A program made the translations under genes and the position numbers. 64,000 nucleotides of DNA from an uncultured Mycoplasmatota bacterium (lineage in GTDB: Bacteria > Bacillota_I > Bacilli_A > RF39 > UBA660). Below are positions 52,989 through 62,848 of this stretch, in pieces. The notes under the pieces were generated by a model. The model saw only the letters and a list, made by a program, of their open reading frames with translations. It had not been told where the DNA came from and did no database searches. Numbering within the stretch: the stretch's first letter is position 1; every line of letters starts with the position of its first letter. The stretch is taken from contig URBG01000001.1 in assembly GCA_900546055.1 (NCBI GenBank), positions 23,705 through 87,704 of the forward strand. Direction: 5' to 3'.

Positions 52989-53023
52989 GCTTTCTGAAAA
53001 CCAATTTACATCAAATGGACAAA

Positions 53024-53050
53024 AAAAGAATAGAAAACTCTACTCTTAAT
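53024..53050 (-). terminator. Terminator of the M16 peptidase pair
   Basis: AAGAGTAGA / TCTATTCTT (one G.T) with a short loop, followed by TTTTT on the minus strand; overlaps the stop codon at 53046. Confidence 0.7.
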
Positions 53051-54317
53051 CTTTTTTAATTATATCAATTGAATAATTAGAAAAATCTAAACCTTTTATA
53101 AAGTCAATACAGTCTTCATAACTTAAATTTTTATATTTATCATAAAGATCTGTATAAAATTTACCATATAAAAGTTCTTGATTGACAATTAAATTAGCAA
53201 CCCCATTAACACTTTCTGTTGATAGTATTGCCGATTTAACCAAATTTTTTGCAATTAAGCTAAAGTCTTTTTCTGTAAAATCCTTTTGATTAATTAAATC
53301 ATTAATTCTCTTTAAAATACTCTCATCATCTATAACTTCTGTATTAAAATATATAATAACATAATCCTCAACATTTTCAATGTAATATTCGATATGCTGT
53401 AATATGTTTTTATCGTGATGAACTTCATCATATAAAGAAGACATCTCGCTAAATAAAATATCTAAATAAATCAAAATATATAAATTTGTTAAAAATCTCT
53501 CGCGTTTGGAATCGGTAGCTTTTACTTTATAATTGATAGTTATTATTTTATTAGTTATATCCATAGTTTCTACAGCTTCTTTTGCTGCAACTTCGTCTTT
53601 TTCATCATACTTTTTAATTTTAATATCCTCATTATCTAAAAAATCTCTAGTCTGATAATAATCTTTAACAAATTCAAAAGCTTCTTTTGGATTAACTTCA
53701 CCTGTAATAACTAAATACATATTATCCGGATGATAAAAAGTATTATAGCAATCATATAACATTTCTGGTGTTAACTTACTAATTGAATCTACATAACCTG
53801 CGACTGGATATTTATGGGGATGCTTATTAAATAAGCTTTTACAAGCTAAAAAATACGCCATTTGTCCAGGATCATCAAAGCCAGCCTTAATTTCTTGTTC
53901 AATTATTCCTTGTTCATTTTCTACATTTTCTTTTGTAAAAAATGGTGTGGTTATGCAATCAAGCAAAATTTTTAAATTTTCATAAAAATGTGATGCCCCT
54001 GTAAAATAATATCTTGTAACGTTTGATGAAGTATAAGCATTAGAAGAAGCACCATTATTAGAAAATAAAATCATCGGATCAATTCCATCTTCAGTTGCAA
54101 ACATCTTGTGCTCTAAAAAGTGAGCTGTTCCTGGTGGAATTGTAATAAACTCGTCTTTACCACGAGGAACAAACTCTAATATATCATTACCATACTTGGT
54201 TACAATTGAAGCGTGAGTATCGTGCTTTTTCATTGGACAAATATAAACCAAAAGACCATTATCCAATTTATCTTTATAAATATCTAAATCTAAACCATTA
54301 AGCTTGATCTTTTCCAT
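53046..54317 (-). CDS. M16 zinc peptidase, YmfH-like
   Basis: A 423-residue peptidase of the insulinase/mitochondrial processing peptidase family. The inverted zinc motif HFLEH is at 66-70 and the third ligand lies in ENEQGIIEQEI (134-144). Other family segments are GASSNAYTSSNVTRYYF and the C-terminal half-domain typical of M16 (about 230-420). In B. subtilis the ymfF-ymfH pair has the same order, with only YmfH keeping the zinc site. An upstream start (54350) is rejected; ATG 54317 follows AGGGGG and overlaps the YmfF-like gene by 20 bases. Cytosolic, no signal peptide. Confidence 0.88.
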   Translation of the reverse strand: MEKIKLNGLDLDIYKDKLDNGLLVYICPMKKHDTHASIVTKYGNDILEFVPRGKDEFITIPPGTAHFLEHKMFATEDGIDPMILFSNNGASSNAYTSSNVTRYYFTGASHFYENLKILLDCITTPFFTKENVENEQGIIEQEIKAGFDDPGQMAYFLACKSLFNKHPHKYPVAGYVDSISKLTPEMLYDCYNTFYHPDNMYLVITGEVNPKEAFEFVKDYYQTRDFLDNEDIKIKKYDEKDEVAAKEAVETMDITNKIITINYKVKATDSKRERFLTNLYILIYLDILFSEMSSLYDEVHHDKNILQHIEYYIENVEDYVIIYFNTEVIDDESILKRINDLINQKDFTEKDFSLIAKNLVKSAILSTESVNGVANLIVNQELLYGKFYTDLYDKYKNLSYEDCIDFIKGLDFSNYSIDIIKKD

Positions 54318-55572
54318 TGTTTTCCCCCTTAAGCAAATAAATAACATCAAAATGAACCTTTTTAGATAAATTGATAATATCTTCTTTAGTAACTTGGCCT
54401 ATCAATTCACGCCTTTTATCAATATCATCATTATCACTAAGCAACTCTGACGTTAAAGTATTCAAAATTGCCATTTGACTATCTTCAATTTCCACTAATG
54501 AATTTTCATAAATCTGTTTTACTTGTTTCATTGCATCTAAAGTAAAATCACCTTTGATCATCGATTGCATTTGCTCTTTAATCAGGTCGCAAGTCTTTTT
54601 AAAATCCTCAGCATCTATTCCTGCATATATAAAAGCTGCACTATATGGTATATTACGGATAGCCCCAATATAATAACATAAAGAATTTTCTTCGCGCACA
54701 ACCTGATTTAATTTAGAGCTCCAATTGCCTCCTAAAATACTTATATAAAATACTGAAACATATTTACGCTCAAAGTCAGTTAAATCCACAAACTTTAAAC
54801 CAATAGCTAATTGACTTTGTCCTGTCTGTGCCGGTTCAATGACTTCTTTAATTTCTTCTCGCGCACTTTCATAAGATATATAACGATTTTTATGACTTTG
54901 TTTAAATTCACCTTTTACTAAAGACGCAATTATTTCTTTCATTTTTTCATTATCAAAATTACCAATCACAAAAATATCTAATGAATTTTCCGTAAATAAA
55001 GTCTGATAATATTTATATAAATCATGAGCTGTCATCTTAAGCGCTAAATCTATTGCCTCATCATTCCTAATGATATCATAATCATACACATCCATCTCCT
55101 CCCAAAGACGGCTTTGGCTGTATGTTGTCGGATTGTCCTTAGCTGATTTAAGTGCTTCTACATAGTCGTGACGACAAATCTCAAATGTTTCTGCATCAAA
55201 AGCTTCTCCATCTAGTTTTGGATTATAAAGCATATCAAAAATAAATTTTATGCTTTTTTCATTCATCCCTTGTTCAGTATAATTTTCATTCGCAAATTGC
55301 CCATTAATTAAAAATGTTCTATCCTTGCCATAATTTAATGCCCTAATTGTCACTTTTGGATCATATATTTCAAGTCTTTGCCTATAATAATCATTTAGTT
55401 TTTCAAAGCCAGCAGTCCCAGCTTCTAAAACATCTTTTAAAATTGATAAATAAACTACATCTTCTCTCGTATTTTCATGGCGAAAATAAGCAGATAACGA
55501 AATCGTTTTAAATTTATCAGTATTTATCAAGTATAAGTTGTAATTCCCCATATCGTATAATTTATAATCCAT
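54298..55572 (-). CDS. M16 peptidase-like protein without zinc motif, YmfF-like
   Basis: A 424-residue partner of the YmfH-like protein. The fold is M16 (LSAYFRHENTREDVVYLSILKDVLEAG, ETFEICRHDYVEALKSAKDNP, LYKYYQTLFTENSLDIFVIGNF) but the HxxEH site is absent, the aligned stretch being VLEAGTAGFEKL. Such catalytically dead halves pair with an active half to form a closed chamber. Start context GAGGTGAAATATG. Operon with the gene downstream. Confidence 0.85.
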   Translation of the reverse strand: MDYKLYDMGNYNLYLINTDKFKTISLSAYFRHENTREDVVYLSILKDVLEAGTAGFEKLNDYYRQRLEIYDPKVTIRALNYGKDRTFLINGQFANENYTEQGMNEKSIKFIFDMLYNPKLDGEAFDAETFEICRHDYVEALKSAKDNPTTYSQSRLWEEMDVYDYDIIRNDEAIDLALKMTAHDLYKYYQTLFTENSLDIFVIGNFDNEKMKEIIASLVKGEFKQSHKNRYISYESAREEIKEVIEPAQTGQSQLAIGLKFVDLTDFERKYVSVFYISILGGNWSSKLNQVVREENSLCYYIGAIRNIPYSAAFIYAGIDAEDFKKTCDLIKEQMQSMIKGDFTLDAMKQVKQIYENSLVEIEDSQMAILNTLTSELLSDNDDIDKRRELIGQVTKEDIINLSKKVHFDVIYLLKGENNGKDQA

Positions 55573-55646
55573 ATTTCACCTCTTTTTATATTATGGCGTA
55601 TTTTTAATTTTTATATCCCCTAATTAAATAATTACCTTAAAACTAA

Positions 55647-55664
55647 AAAGAATTATAATTCTTT
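55647..55664 (-). terminator. Terminator overlapping the deoD stop
   Basis: Palindrome AAAGAATTA / TAATTCTTT followed by TTAG on the minus strand; the deoD stop codon lies in its centre. Confidence 0.75.
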
Positions 55665-56372
55665 AATAGTTTCAAGCGCCATTTCAATCGCTACTCTTAA
55701 ACCTTTTTCACGCTCTACTGGCGATGCATGCACCTCTGTTCCAATAATATCTGTAACCGTAAGTACGCAAGCTGCCATTTTTCCAAATTTATTAGCTAAA
55801 TAAAATAATGCATAACTTTCCATTTCGCCAACCATTGGATCTAATTCTTTAGGAAGCCTATCTAAAAACTTCCCTTCATCATCCATATAAGCATCAAAAC
55901 ATTCCAAACAAATAACATCGCCAACTTGAATAGGAATATTCATTGAAACAGCTTTAGTCGCTAATTTTTTATTAAGTTCTGAAGATGGATAAACAATATC
56001 TATGTTCTTATTTCCTGACGTAATATCATAATTAGTTTCTGAATAACTACGACCAGCTAAAACAATATCAAATAAATTCATCTTTGGGTTATAAGTTCCA
56101 CAAGAACCAACCTTAATTATCGCTTTAACCCCATAATAATTAAAAAGTTCATAAGCATAAATCCCCATACTTGGAATTCCCATTCCAGAAGCCATTACGC
56201 TAACTCTTTCACCCTTATAATGACCTGTATAAACTGTATTTCCTCTTACTTCACTAACTATTTCATAGTCATCAAAATAATTTTCAACAATAAATTTTGA
56301 ACGTAATGGATCTCCAGGCATTATAACTTTTTCGGCTATCTGCCCCTTTTCAGCTGAATTATGTGGTGTCAT
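55653..56372 (-). CDS. deoD: Purine nucleoside phosphorylase DeoD-type
   Basis: A 239-residue hexameric-type phosphorylase, which splits purine (deoxy)nucleosides with phosphate. Conserved: MTPHNSAEKGQIAEKVIMPGDPLR (His4 and Gly-Asp phosphate site, 1-24 in part), YTGHYKGERVSVMASGMGIPS, KVGSCGTY, VGEMESYALFYLA (purine/ribose-binding Glu) and TVTDIIG with the catalytic Asp. The Arg that follows this Asp in E. coli (DHIRT) is not present, which is also true of the B. subtilis type that prefers adenosine; specificity here is inferred. Its start overlaps the YqeG-like gene by 4 bases (ATGA). Confidence 0.93.
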   Translation of the reverse strand: MTPHNSAEKGQIAEKVIMPGDPLRSKFIVENYFDDYEIVSEVRGNTVYTGHYKGERVSVMASGMGIPSMGIYAYELFNYYGVKAIIKVGSCGTYNPKMNLFDIVLAGRSYSETNYDITSGNKNIDIVYPSSELNKKLATKAVSMNIPIQVGDVICLECFDAYMDDEGKFLDRLPKELDPMVGEMESYALFYLANKFGKMAACVLTVTDIIGTEVHASPVEREKGLRVAIEMALETIKEL

Positions 56373-56980
56373 TTTCTCACTCCCTTTGAATTTTGATAAT
56401 ATTTTTCACTACTAAATAAATTAATTTTTTCTAAATGTTTTTCCATCCTATTTTGCAAAAAACGACTAGTTCCTGTTTGAATGTTGTTATGACTAGAAAC
56501 CGGTCTAACTAGAATAGAATAAATTCCATACTCATTGGCTCCTTTAATATCACTCATCATTTGGTCACCAACCATAGCCACCGAATCTTTATCACTATCT
56601 AATATTTCTAAAGCTCTATCAAAAGCTGACGGAAGTGGTTTATGGGCATTAGCCAAATAACTGTCATCTAATCCCAATTCTTCTGCCACCGGAGCCACAC
56701 GTTCTTCACCGTTGTTAGACATTAAACATATACCTATCTGCTTTTTTTGTAAAAGTTCTATTCTAGTTATTAATTCTTCTGGAACGTTCACATCATCCAC
56801 TGGTAGTAAAGTCCCATCGATATCCAAAATAAGATTTCTAATTCCCAGATTTAATAAAAAGTCCTCATCAATTGAATAAAAACTCTCCTGATACATTGAA
56901 GGCAGTATTTTATCGATTTCTTTCCGATCACTTCGCATAACTCGCGCGAAACACTTAAGCATTTCTATGTTTTTTCCCAT
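56369..56980 (-). CDS. YqeG-family HAD phosphatase
   Basis: A 203-residue HAD-superfamily subfamily IIIA phosphatase. After a family N-terminus (KILPSMYQESFYSID) come motif I LDIDGTLLPVD (nucleophile Asp and acid Asp), motif II CLMSNN, the Lys in NAHKPLPSAF and motif IV MVGDQMMSDIKGAN. YqeG-type enzymes are phosphatases acting on small phosphates; some are linked to phosphatidylglycerophosphate dephosphorylation, not certain for this one. It overlaps deoD, so the two are co-translated. Confidence 0.88.
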   Translation of the reverse strand: MGKNIEMLKCFARVMRSDRKEIDKILPSMYQESFYSIDEDFLLNLGIRNLILDIDGTLLPVDDVNVPEELITRIELLQKKQIGICLMSNNGEERVAPVAEELGLDDSYLANAHKPLPSAFDRALEILDSDKDSVAMVGDQMMSDIKGANEYGIYSILVRPVSSHNNIQTGTSRFLQNRMEKHLEKINLFSSEKYYQNSKGVRK

Positions 56981-57020
56981 ATTAACATCACCTACTAAAT
57001 TATAACATAATGAACAAATC

Positions 57021-58250
57021 TCACAAAGTTTTCTTTCGTTTGCCTTTACGTTTTTTCCTTTTCTTTTTACGTTTTCTTAATATAACAAATACAACAATTA
57101 AAAATAAAACACCGATAACTATGAGCTTATATTCATCAAGAATTTTTAAAATTGAAATTTCTTGTTTGTCATTTAATGTAATTTCTACACTTTTTATTTT
57201 TTCACTCTTATAATAAATATCTAAATTTCCGAGCTTAGTCCCTTTTTTCATGAATGGTGTTACGGTTTTAATTCCCGAATAATCAAAATTTAAATCTTTT
57301 TTATCAAAATTATTTGGCAAATAAAGTTTTAAATTGTTCTCTAAATAAAAATCTACTTTGTCCTCTTTAGCATACTTAGTATCTAATGTTAAAATACTAT
57401 CACTAGGGGTTAAAATATTTTGATAACTATAATTGGAAAGAAAATATCCATAGATTGTTTTTGCGTCCTCATAATTGTGTGGGCCTTTCTTATCATATGG
57501 AGCTCCTGTAGTTACTAATAAAAAATTCACTCCATCTTTTGAAGCTATACTTGCCAAACAAAGGCCAGCTCCATCAGTTGTTCCAGTTTTCCCACCAAGC
57601 AAATAAGTTCCAACATTACTATTGTGACGAATTTTATTTTTTAAAGTTAACCTTCCATCCGAAGTTGTATAACTACTACTAGTAACAATCTTTTTGAAAT
57701 CATCATTTTTTAAAGCATACTCAAACATTAATGAAACATCTTTAACCGTCGAATAATTTTTTTCATCATCAAGCCCAATTGGGTTGGTAAAGTGCGTTTC
57801 TTTTAAATTTAATTCCTTAGCTTTTTCATTCATAAGTTTTACAAAATTATCTTCAGTTCCACCAATAGAGCGAGCTAAAGCTTTAGCAGCATCCGCTCCT
57901 GATGGAAGTAATAAACCATAAAGCAAATCACGATATGAAACCGTTTGACCAACTTTAAATCCTGCCGTAACTAAATTTTCTTCTAATAACCCTTTAAAGT
58001 CTTCACTGACTAAAGTCACCTTTTCATCTAGATTATCGATCTTATCAAGAGTAACTATTGCTGTCATGATTTTTGTTAAACTAGCAATTTGAACTCTTTC
58101 ATTTTCATTTTTTTCATATAAAACTTTATCGTCATTCGTATTATATAAAATAGCATTAGTTGAATGAATATCTAATTCTAATGCTTGTACACTTGTTAAT
58201 AAAAATAAAGATATAAATAAACATAAAATATATTTAAAACCTTTTTTCAC
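57021..58250 (-). CDS. D-alanyl-D-alanine carboxypeptidase (low-molecular-mass PBP)
   Basis: A 409-residue S11 peptidase, DacA/DacF/DacB type. Signal peptide 1-23. Catalytic motifs: Ser57-Leu-Thr-Lys60, the SxN motif as Ser117-Gly-Ala119-Asp (Ala in place of the usual Asn), and Lys221-Thr-Gly223. The domain is followed by a beta-rich C-terminal segment (about 265-365), one membrane helix (about 376-393), and a strongly basic tail (KRKKKRKKRKGKRKKTL). The tail is membrane-proximal and cytosolic. It trims pentapeptide side chains of peptidoglycan. Single gene between the YqeG-deoD unit and the YhcG remnant. Confidence 0.88.
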   Translation of the reverse strand: MKKGFKYILCLFISLFLLTSVQALELDIHSTNAILYNTNDDKVLYEKNENERVQIASLTKIMTAIVTLDKIDNLDEKVTLVSEDFKGLLEENLVTAGFKVGQTVSYRDLLYGLLLPSGADAAKALARSIGGTEDNFVKLMNEKAKELNLKETHFTNPIGLDDEKNYSTVKDVSLMFEYALKNDDFKKIVTSSSYTTSDGRLTLKNKIRHNSNVGTYLLGGKTGTTDGAGLCLASIASKDGVNFLLVTTGAPYDKKGPHNYEDAKTIYGYFLSNYSYQNILTPSDSILTLDTKYAKEDKVDFYLENNLKLYLPNNFDKKDLNFDYSGIKTVTPFMKKGTKLGNLDIYYKSEKIKSVEITLNDKQEISILKILDEYKLIVIGVLFLIVVFVILRKRKKKRKKRKGKRKKTL

Positions 58251-58292
58251 TCTATCACCTACTATACAAGTATATCATGTTTAAAATATTAT

Positions 58293-59046
58293 TTAAACCT
58301 TTATTATTTGATATCGAGTTTGAAATATTCTTTCATCACTTATGTATTCTAAAATAAATTTGTTTTCTCTTTTACATATAATTACTCCCACTGTTTTATC
58401 ATTGCAAGATCCCTTAATATTTTTATCCACGTAATTTATATACTTAGTTACTTGTCCAATATACTCAGCTTGTATCTTTGTAACTTTAAGTTCAATAACT
58501 ACAAAACAGTTGAATTTAAAATTAAAAAGCAATAAATCAATATAATGATAACTATCTCCTATTTTAATTTTAAATTCATTTTCCACATAAGTAAAACCAA
58601 TTCCAAGTTCACTTAAAAAATCATCTAAATTTTCTAATATTAAACTCTTAAGCGTGTATTCATTTACTACCACTGATGTTTTACTTTCTATTATAATTGG
58701 ATTTTTTATTAAAGTATTTATTTTAGGTTCTTCAAGTTCCTCCTTATAACCAATTCTTTCATATTCATTAGATTTTATTTTTTTAGATAATTCTCTTACA
58801 GAAATACCTAGTTTTTTAATTAAGTATATATAATAACTTCGTTCACTTTCATCCGAAATAACTAATAGCTTATAAACATGGCTCCATGTTAGCCCATCTA
58901 ATTGGTGGGACAATGTCCCACCTTTATTAAATATCAAATAAAACTTTATAAGTATTTAAATCACTCTTATTTTTAGAATAATCTTTGGCCTTTTTGTAGA
59001 TTTCATTTTTAAGCAGCATTTCTTTTATTTCGCTATAATAACTAAT
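58293..59046 (-). pseudogene. Broken YhcG/DUF1016-type PD-(D/E)xK nuclease gene
   Basis: The C-terminal frame (58293-58937, 214 codons) has a remnant of the N-terminal domain (TLSHQLDGLTWSHVYKLL, YYIYLIKKLGISVRELSKKI) and the full nuclease domain, with YIDLLLFNFKFNCFVVIELK (Asp, Glu, Lys of the active site) and the family end. A second piece, in another frame, lies at 58960-59046 (YYSEIKEMLLKNEIYKKAKDY, then NKSDLNTYKVLFDI and stop), which matches the start of YhcG proteins. About 60-70 residues between them are missing, and the start codon site reads ATT after AGGAGG. So this is a deletion-frameshift remnant. Confidence 0.75.
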
Positions 59047-59100
59047 ACTGCCACCTCCTACTATTATCATACGAGATAAAAGTCTTATTTCCTTCTTTCA

Positions 59101-59130
59101 AAAAAAAAAGATATCCAAAAAGATATCCTT
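59101..59130 (-). terminator. Terminator of uvrA
   Basis: Two GATATC palindromes (59110-59115 and 59122-59127) pair with each other, with AAG/TTT extensions and a long T-run on the minus strand. Confidence 0.75.
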
Positions 59131-61939
59131 ATAAGTATGGTTTTAAAAACTGGCCTGTATAACTTTTAGGTTCATTGACTAAATCTTCTGGTGTTCCGGC
59201 AAACACAATACTTCCACCTTGATCTCCACCTTCTGGGCCTAAATCAATAATATAGTCAGCTACTTTAATAACATCTAAATTATGTTCGATAACTAAAACC
59301 GTATCACCATTATCTACTATTCTATTTAGAATAACTAACAATTTTTTAATATCATCGCTATGTAATCCAGTAGTTGGCTCATCTAAAATAAATAAACTTT
59401 TTCCAGTTGGTTTTTTCTGTAATTCTTTAGCAAGTTTTACCCTAGCTGCTTCACCACCTGATAAAGTTGGTGCACTTTGACCAAGCTTAATATAAGAAAG
59501 TCCTACATCCAAAAGTACTTGTAATTTATTTTTAACCTTTGGAATATTTTCAAAAAATTCTAAAGCTTCTTCTACTGTCATCTCTAAAACATCATAAATG
59601 TTTTTACCTTTATATTTAATTTGTAATGTTTCTGTATTATAACGTGTTCCGTGACATACCTCACAAGGAACATATACATCTGGTAAAAAATGCATTTCGA
59701 TCTTTTTAACACCGTCACCCCAGCAAGCCTCGCATCTTCCACCTTTAACATTAAATGAGAATCTTCCTTTATCATACCCACGCATCTTTGCTTCCTTAGT
59801 CTCTGCAAACACATCACGAATATCGTCAAACACTCCAGCATAAGTTGCTGGATTAGATCTAGGTGTTCTACCAATTGGCGCTTGTGAAATATCAACTACC
59901 TTATCAATGTTTTCTAAACCTTTAATAGTTTTATATTTTCCTGGCTTATTCTTTGAACGATATAAATTATTAGCGATCACCTTATATAAAATTTCATTAA
60001 CTAAAGTACTTTTACCACTGCCACTTACTCCTGTTACACAAATAAATTTACCAAGTGGAAATTTTACATTAACATTCTGTAAATTATTTTCAGTAGCACC
60101 TTTAATCTCTAAATACTTTTTATTTCCTTTTCTTCGTTTACTAGGAACTTCAATCTTTTCCTTACCAGATAAATATCTTCCGGTTAAACTATTAGGATTT
60201 TTCATAACTTCCTCTGGCGTCCCCTCAGCCACAATTTCACCACCATGAACTCCGGCATTTGGACCAATATCAACCAAATAATCAGCTTCCAGCATCGTAT
60301 CAGTATCATGTTCCACGACAATCAAAGTATTACCTAAATCACGCATTTCCTTAAGCGAATCTATTAAGCGTTGATTATCTCTTTGATGAAGGCCAATTGA
60401 TGGTTCATCTAAGACATATAACACACCCGTTAATCTTGAACCAATCTGCGTAGCCAAACGAATACGCTGAGCTTCACCACCTGATAACGTTCCAGCTTCA
60501 CGTGATAAAGTTAAGTACTCAAGCCCCACGTTAATTAAAAAGCTTAAACGTGAATTTATCTCTTTAATAATTAATTCTGAAATTTTGTGTTGTTCATCAG
60601 TAAGCTTCAAAGTCTTAAAAAACTCAAATATATCTTTAATACTCATCTGCGTTAATTCATAAATATTCTTATCACCAACTAATACTGCCAAAACACTATC
60701 GTTAAGTCTTGAACCGTGGCATTTGGGACATTTTAATTCTGTCATATAATTCTCGATCCATTCGCGAATCCATGTACTTTTAGTTTCCATATAACGTCGT
60801 TCCAAATTCGTAATAATTCCTTCATATAAACCTTTGCTCGTTCTTGTATTACCATTTTTAGATGTATAGTTAAAAGTTAAAACATCATTGGTCCCATATA
60901 AAACTATATCCATCTCTTTACGAGTTAAATTCTTAATTGGCTTATCCATATCGATTTTGTAATATTCACAAGCTGTTTGTAAATTAGTAAAAGTAATATT
61001 ATTATCATCACTATTATTAATAACCTTAATAGCACCTTCACTAATACTTAAATCTTTATCAGGAACTACTAAATCCTCATCTATTTTATATTTAATACCT
61101 AAGCCTTTACAATCCGGACAAGCACCCCATGGCGCATTAAATGAAAACATTCTAGGTTCTAATTCAGGCAATGAAAAATCACAGTCAGGACAAGCATAAG
61201 TCTCACTCATCAAGATTTTATCACCACCAACAATGTCAATCAAAACTCGTCCCTTGCCTAATTTAGTGGCAATTTCTACTGATTCAAATAACCTGCTTCT
61301 AATTTCATCTTTAATTACAAGTCTATCCACAACAACTTCAATTGTATGTTTTTTATTCTTCTCTAAAATTATTTCCTCAGATAAATCATAATCTTGTTCA
61401 TCGATAACTACCCTAGCATAACCATCTTTGCGTAAATCTTCTAATAAATCCTTATGAGTCCCCTTTTCTAAAGCCGCCACAGGTCCCAAAACACGAATTT
61501 TAGTTCCTGTTTCTAACTTTAAAACATCATTAACCATTTCCTCAACACTTTGTGAAGAAATTGGCTTATGATGAACTGGACAATATGGAGTTCCAATGCG
61601 AGCATACAAAAGTCTAAAATAATCATATATTTCTGTTACTGTTCCCACCGTACTTCGTGGATTTTTATGAGTAGTTTTTTGGTCGATACTTATTGATGGA
61701 CTTAAACCTTCAATACTATCAACTAATGGTTTTTCTGATCCACCCAAAAATTGGCGTGCATAAGCACTTAAACTTTCAACATATCTCCTTTGACCTTCTG
61801 CATAAATTGTATCAAACGCTAGTGAACTTTTACCACTACCACTAACCCCTGTCATAACAATTAATTTATCCTTAGGTAAAGTTATATCTATATTCTTTAA
61901 ATTATTTTCTCGTGCACCTTTTATTATAATCTCATCCAT
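59129..61939 (-). CDS. uvrA: UvrABC system protein A
   Basis: A 936-residue UvrA (usual about 940-957). N-terminal [19 protein letters not shown], Walker [10 protein letters not shown], first zinc finger ([14 protein letters not shown] region with CPDC and CPDC repeats), CPKCHGSRL, signature [17 protein letters not shown], second Walker [11 protein letters not shown], second zinc finger ([18 protein letters not shown]) and [15 protein letters not shown]. It recognises DNA damage and recruits UvrB. The frame extends upstream to 62053, but ATG 61939 has AGGAG at good spacing. An SOS-like promoter controls it (62019-62047). uvrB is not next to it. Confidence 0.97.
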   Translation of the reverse strand: MDEIIIKGARENNLKNIDITLPKDKLIVMTGVSGSGKSSLAFDTIYAEGQRRYVESLSAYARQFLGGSEKPLVDSIEGLSPSISIDQKTTHKNPRSTVGTVTEIYDYFRLLYARIGTPYCPVHHKPISSQSVEEMVNDVLKLETGTKIRVLGPVAALEKGTHKDLLEDLRKDGYARVVIDEQDYDLSEEIILEKNKKHTIEVVVDRLVIKDEIRSRLFESVEIATKLGKGRVLIDIVGGDKILMSETYACPDCDFSLPELEPRMFSFNAPWGACPDCKGLGIKYKIDEDLVVPDKDLSISEGAIKVINNSDDNNITFTNLQTACEYYKIDMDKPIKNLTRKEMDIVLYGTNDVLTFNYTSKNGNTRTSKGLYEGIITNLERRYMETKSTWIREWIENYMTELKCPKCHGSRLNDSVLAVLVGDKNIYELTQMSIKDIFEFFKTLKLTDEQHKISELIIKEINSRLSFLINVGLEYLTLSREAGTLSGGEAQRIRLATQIGSRLTGVLYVLDEPSIGLHQRDNQRLIDSLKEMRDLGNTLIVVEHDTDTMLEADYLVDIGPNAGVHGGEIVAEGTPEEVMKNPNSLTGRYLSGKEKIEVPSKRRKGNKKYLEIKGATENNLQNVNVKFPLGKFICVTGVSGSGKSTLVNEILYKVIANNLYRSKNKPGKYKTIKGLENIDKVVDISQAPIGRTPRSNPATYAGVFDDIRDVFAETKEAKMRGYDKGRFSFNVKGGRCEACWGDGVKKIEMHFLPDVYVPCEVCHGTRYNTETLQIKYKGKNIYDVLEMTVEEALEFFENIPKVKNKLQVLLDVGLSYIKLGQSAPTLSGGEAARVKLAKELQKKPTGKSLFILDEPTTGLHSDDIKKLLVILNRIVDNGDTVLVIEHNLDVIKVADYIIDLGPEGGDQGGSIVFAGTPEDLVNEPKSYTGQFLKPYL

Positions 61940-62018
61940 TTTATTAACTCCTAGTCTATTAGTATTTTCCCACTGCTTGCTTCTTATTATAACATAATTG
62001 TCAAGCAAATACATTACC

Positions 62019-62047
62019 ATTTTAACATGCGAACAGTTGTTTGTCAA
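62019..62047 (-). promoter_or_regulatory. uvrA promoter with embedded LexA-like operator
   Basis: On the minus strand TTGACA (62042-62047), 17 bases, TAAAAT (62019-62024). On the plus strand CGAACAGTTGTTTG (62030-62043) matches the Gram-positive LexA box CGAAC-N4-GTTCG at all but one position and occupies the spacer and -35. Confidence 0.7.
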
Positions 62048-62101
62048 CGGCATTTAATTCTTTTAATTAACGTTAAAACATAAAATATGTAAGGTGATAC
62101 T

Positions 62102-62833
62102 ATGACTTTTTATTCAATAAGACATTTATTAATTATTTTCTCCTTTTTAGTTATCCCCATTATTTGGGCTCTTAACCTTAAAAAAAATTATAAAATATTA
62201 AAATTCAGTCTACTAACACTACTTATCATCGAAATAATTAGAGTCATTTTCCTAATTATAACAAATAGTTTTGATATAAATAAAGATCTTTCCTTACAAC
62301 TATGTTTTACATACCCTATTATCGGAATTATTTATCTTTTAAAACCTAAAAATTATGTATTAAGCTTTTTAGGAGCATTTGGAATTTTATATGGAACTGC
62401 AGCTATTATTATGACCAGTCCAAATCCATTTTTAAGTTTTAATGTATTAGAATGTTATATCTACCATAGTCTTTTAGTTTTCATTGGTACTTATGTTATC
62501 AAAAATTATAAACCACCTTTTTCCTTCAAACCAATTTTAATTGTTTATCTTCAAATCATCATCGGTCTTCTAGCAAACATTATAATTAAAAATGGCGCCA
62601 ATTATATATTTTTAAATTCCTTCTTATTTCCAAACTATCATTTACCATACGCTGTTAATATTGAAGTGTTTAACATACCTCTTTTAAAAGGGCTTTCATT
62701 TAATGATGTTTTAATTAGTGTAATTAATACACTAGGAATGTTTTGGTATATAATTTTCTTTATTATTGTTATTACTTTTTTCTCGAGTTTTTGGTTATAT
62801 TTAATGACAAAAAAAAATAAAGTCAAAGCTTAA
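62102..62833 (+). CDS. YwaF/TIGR02206-like membrane protein
   Basis: A 243-residue protein with six to seven transmembrane helices. It has the layout of the YwaF/TIGR02206 family: a start F-x-x-x-H (YSIRHLLIIF), a polar-aromatic stretch in the third helix (LQLCFTYPIIGIIYLL) and ECYIYHSLLVFIG with a His in the fifth. Function of the family is unknown. AAGGTGAT precedes the ATG. It diverges from uvrA and shares a terminator with the surface-protein gene. Confidence 0.7.
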   Translation: MTFYSIRHLLIIFSFLVIPIIWALNLKKNYKILKFSLLTLLIIEIIRVIFLIITNSFDINKDLSLQLCFTYPIIGIIYLLKPKNYVLSFLGAFGILYGTAAIIMTSPNPFLSFNVLECYIYHSLLVFIGTYVIKNYKPPFSFKPILIVYLQIIIGLLANIIIKNGANYIFLNSFLFPNYHLPYAVNIEVFNIPLLKGLSFNDVLISVINTLGMFWYIIFFIIVITFFSSFWLYLMTKKNKVKA

Positions 62834-62848
62834 AGCTCTGACTTTATT
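62816..62848. terminator. Bidirectional terminator
   Basis: AATAAAGTCA (62816-62825) pairs with TGACTTTATT (62839-62848). It ends both the YwaF-like gene and the surface-protein gene at 62844. Confidence 0.85.

Noticed and set aside
61986..62006. A second TTGACA...TATAAT upstream of uvrA
   Set aside because: The spacer is 7 bases; the better pair with 17 bases is at 62019-62047.
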